Source: Candidatus Accumulibacter affinis
Lineage (GTDB): Bacteria > Pseudomonadota > Gammaproteobacteria > Burkholderiales > Rhodocyclaceae
Length of the DNA: 64,000 nt
Assembly (NCBI GenBank): GCA_016713625.1
Contig: JADJOT010000012.1
Span: 415,963-479,962 of the forward strand
Direction of reading: 5' to 3'
Shown: positions 61,220-64,000 of the stretch, in pieces
Layout of the letters: every line of letters starts with the position of its first letter
Numbering within the stretch: the first letter of the stretch is position 1
Made by a program: the position numbers and the translations under genes
Notes under the pieces: generated by a model
Database searches by the model: none
What the model saw: the letters and a program-made list of their open reading frames with translations, nothing else
What the model was told of the DNA's origin: nothing

Positions 61220-62672
61220 TCAGACCGCCGTCACCTGGACGACCTGCTGCCTTTCCTGATCGACCACATGCACCACAGGCCAGGCAAGGGTCAAAGGAGT
61301 GCACCGTGCGCAATACTTCGAGCGGCTGGTCGGGAATCGCTACCGACGTTCCAGCCAGGCAAGCCTCGTAGGCGCCTGGCTCATCCTTTTCATTGCGCGG
61401 TGCCGCATTCCAGGTGGTTGGGACGACGCACTGGTAATTCCTGATTTTTCCATCGTTGATGACGATCCAGTGCGAGAGAACACCGCGCGGTGCTTCGTGG
61501 ACGCCGACGCCGGAGATCTCGCCTTTCGGGAACACGGGCTTGTTGAAAGTCTTCAGGTCACCCTTGGCCATGCTGCCGAGCAGCAGATCCCATTGCCGAG
61601 CGAGTTCGTCGACCCCTACCGCACAGGCCCCCGCGCGCGCAGCGTGACGGCCAATGGTTGAGTGCAGCGCCTCCAGGCCAACCTTGATCTTGGCGACCGT
61701 GGAAACGAGTTCAAGGGTGTGGGTTGCATAGTCAATGGTTCGGTTGGTGCCCGGCGGCGACCATCGCCAGTACGCGCGGTAGTGGGCCGACCTGCATCGG
61801 TTTCTCGTAGAAGGTCGGCGACTTCAGCCACGAGTACTTGCCATCATCCTGGAAGTCGGTGTACTGCGGTCGCGTTTCGCCCTGGTACGGGTGGAGTGGG
61901 CCTCGCCGCCCTCGTACCAGGAATGCTTGACCGATTCGGTGACGCCATCCCTGAAATACGGGTCGTCATGTGTCTTGATTTCCTTGAAACTGGCGAGGTT
62001 GCCGCCGGCAATGTGGGCCACCGGGCAGAGCAAACTTCGTGTTTTTCCCGTCGAGCGGAATATCCGGCATCGAGATGTAGTCGACAATACCGCGCCCGAT
62101 CGTTGTCCACTCGGGGTAGAAGCTGCCGACGACCGCGACGTCGACCAGATAGACGTTCTTTACGAAGTTGGCGAGCTGATCGATCCAGTCCTTGACCGCC
62201 AGCAGGCGCTCGACGGTCAGCACCGACTGCGAGTCGATGGCCAGCGCGTTGCAGACGCCACCGACGGCGACGTTCTGGATATGCGGCGTCTTGCCGCCGA
62301 GGATGCTGACCACCTTGTTGGCGTGCCGCTGCACCTCCAGTGCCTGCAGGTAATGCACTATCGCGATCAGGTTAACCTCGGGCGGCAGTTTCATCGCCGG
62401 GTGCCCCAGTAGCCATTGGTGAAAATGCCGAGTTGTCCGGTGCCGACAAAACCGGCCAGGCGTTCCTTGACCTTGATGAATCCGGGCTTGCTGTTGCCGG
62501 ACCAGGTCGACAGGCTTTCGGCGAGGCTGGCAGCCTTGGCCGGGTCAGCTTTCAAGGCGCTGGTCACATCCACCCAGTCGAGCGCCGAGAGATGGTAGAA
62601 ATGCACGATGTGGTCGTGCACCGCGTGCGCCAGGATGATCATGTTCCGGATGTACTGGGCGTTGACCGGCTA
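61220..62672 (-). pseudogene. hybC: [NiFe]-hydrogenase large subunit, N-terminus missing, several frameshifts
   Basis: Pieces in three frames: NMIILAHAVHDHIVHFYHLS, KLPPEVNLIAIVHYLQALEV, HANKVVSILGGKTPHIQNVA, VAHIAGGNLASFKEIKTHDD, VLSHWIVINDGKIRNYQCVV and the C-terminal HSFDPCLAC with HVVDQERQQVVQVTAV. DPCxxC supplies two of the four Cys that bind nickel. The first about 220 residues with the RICGVC pair are absent: the frame begins 10 codons before NMIILAH, directly after hybB. Without them no active site can form. Confidence 0.9.
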
Positions 62673-62680
62673 AAAGAGCG

Positions 62681-63835
62681 TCAGCTGCGCGCCGGCTGTG
62701 CGTACGCCTCTTCACGCGGCAGAACCGGGAAGCGGCGGGTGATGTAGATGTAGCCGAAGACCTCGGCGGCGAAAATGCCCAGGGGTGACCAGCATTCCGG
62801 CACCGACGGGAAATACCTCCAGCCCGGTCCGGTCGAAAGTGATCAGGGAAGCTGGGCCGAGGCGCAGCAGGATGCCGCTGAGCATGACTGCGATGCCGGC
62901 GAGGAACAGCCTAGCGGATTGCGGCGTGCCTCGTCGTGCCGATCAGCACGAACGGGCCATCATGCAGGCGTTTTCGAGCCAGAAGGCCAGCGCGATGTAG
63001 GTGGGCTTGAACGCCTCGCCGACGACACCGCGTACGATGATGTCGGCAAAGCGTACCACCAGAAAGACAGCCATGATCCCGAGCATGACCTGGCTATCGG
63101 GTTGAGCAGCGGTATCTCGATTTGCCGCCGGTAAGCCGATGCGGGCAGGATTCGAAGAGGATGACTCCGTAGCCAATGGGTGATGGCTGAGAGCAGGTGA
63201 GAGCAAAGGCAGCATCGGGGTCTGCGCAGAGTGGATGGACCTGGCCGCCCGCGACCACCAGCATCGTTCCCAGCGAAGCCTGGTGCATCATCGGCAGGAC
63301 GACGCCGAGCGCGATGAAGATGCACAACACCTTCTGGAGTTTCCTGCGGGCGTTGCGCAGGCCCGGTTTTTCGAGAAAAACCGGCGAGAACTCGATCCAC
63401 ATGACGACGATGAGGGTGATGCAGGCTGCGACTACGAACATCACCGAGTTGACGTTGAAGTAGCCCGGCCAGAAGATATGCCAGGAGTTCCACCAGCGAC
63501 CGAGATCGAAGGTGATCGCACCGGCCAGGGTAGCCGAAGAGGCTGCCGAGCAACGCCGGACGTACCAGTGGATGATACTTGCCCTGTTGAAGATGGGACC
63601 AGCAGCGCCATGCAGGAAACCGCCGCAGGCCAGCGCCGAATTGATGAAGACGTCACGACGACCCATAGGCCCCAGGAATAGCCATCGTTGACGTTGGTGG
63701 GCGAGGCAAGCCGAAAAACAGGCGGACGACGATGATCAGTCGCCATGACGGCCATCAGCACGCCACAGACCAGCGTCGTGGCGTTGAACAGGCTGCCGCC
63801 AACTGGCGCTGGGCGGCATGTTGCGGCGCGTTCAT
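62681..63835 (-). pseudogene. hybB: Hydrogenase membrane subunit HybB (NrfD family), frameshifted
   Basis: Starts MNAPQHAAQRQLAAAC at the ATG at 63835 and, in other frames, LASPTNVNDGYSWGLWVVVD, DVFINSALACGGF, SWHIFWPGYFNVNSVMFVVA, VLPMMHQASLGTMLVVAGGQ and the end ITRRFPVLPREEAYAQPARS. Multi-helix membrane protein that links the hydrogenase to the quinone pool. At least four frame breaks. Confidence 0.87.
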
Positions 63836-64000
63836 GATTCCTCCTTCGCGGATCTGGTCTGGTGCTTCGTCTTCGCGTGAACATTGCGCTTGGCGACGTA
63901 GGTCATTGCTCCGAGGGCGGCAAGGGCATCAGCAGCCCGCCGTGGAGAGTGTGCTGAATGGTTTCGGAGGTGGAAGCCGACGATTTCGGTGGAGGTAAGG
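63832..64000 (-). CDS. hybA: HybA-like ferredoxin subunit, C-terminal end (partial)
   Basis: The last about 55 codons: HTLHGGLLMPL, then one frame over ALGAMTYVAKRNVHAKTKHQ and a stop overlapping hybB by ATGA. The hydrophobic anchor and basic tail fit HybA. The rest is beyond the window. Confidence 0.7.
   Translation of the reverse strand, partial: LTSTEIVGFHLRNHSAHSPRRAADALAALGAMTYVAKRNVHAKTKHQTRSAKEES

Overview
The window is a chromosomal segment of a betaproteobacterium that is very probably Candidatus Accumulibacter (Rhodocyclales). The 16S rRNA at 53597-55137 contains perfect target sites for the classical FISH probes PAO462, PAO651 and PAO846. The class I-like PHA synthase, PEP-CTERM protein and GC-rich housekeeping genes fit this. 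I recalled the probe sequences from memory, so the assignment should be confirmed by a 16S alignment.

Layout. (1) 1-2265: two overlapping genes, a partial P-loop ATPase and an unrecognised 317-aa protein, lower in GC than the rest and possibly a defence pair. (2) 2282-11400: a nest of mobile DNA. A complete ISAs1-family IS sits in the end of a group II intron relic. A second group II intron has its RT gene split by a 2.7-kb serine-recombinase element. A third group II intron is divergent to it, and an IS110 fragment is followed by a 224-bp MITE with a 10-bp target duplication. (3) 11511-16632: a BrnT-type toxin-antitoxin pair, a truncated Wadjet remnant (5'-truncated jetC plus complete jetD) and a PIN toxin/Phd antitoxin pair. 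(4) 16750-29753: an IS graveyard with two inverted ISKra4 copies (one intact), IS91 scraps, IS1595, IS3, IS110 and an IstB fragment, plus plasmid-like small genes. IS3 interrupts a PEP-CTERM gene and ISKra4 interrupts a parE-like toxin. (5) 29880-34528: broken dehydratase genes, a secreted phosphoesterase and a 2.8-kb IS carrying a DruA-like (DUF4338) gene. (6) 34633-44952: ordinary chromosome (DUF599, rarD, SNF2 helicase, queA, a SRPBCC/lipoprotein/EEP-nuclease trio). (7) 45685-48207: a lower-GC 840-aa SIR2-P-loop protein, the best candidate for an anti-phage effector. (8) 48768-60255: phaC, groESL with a CIRCE operator, an rRNA operon with tRNA-fMet in front of 16S, msrA and an alpha/beta hydrolase. 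(9) 60420-64000: a damaged [NiFe]-hydrogenase operon (hybA-hybB-hybC, hypC, hybE).

How it fits together. The left half is an accessory region where defence and addiction genes have been hit by successive transpositions. Several insertions can be ordered because target duplications survive. The right half is core genome. Many genes differ from their expected frame by single bases, often in G or C runs, so some apparent pseudogenes may be assembly errors. The large internal losses (jetC N-terminus, hybC N-terminus, a dehydratase) cannot be explained by single-base errors, though misassembly remains possible.
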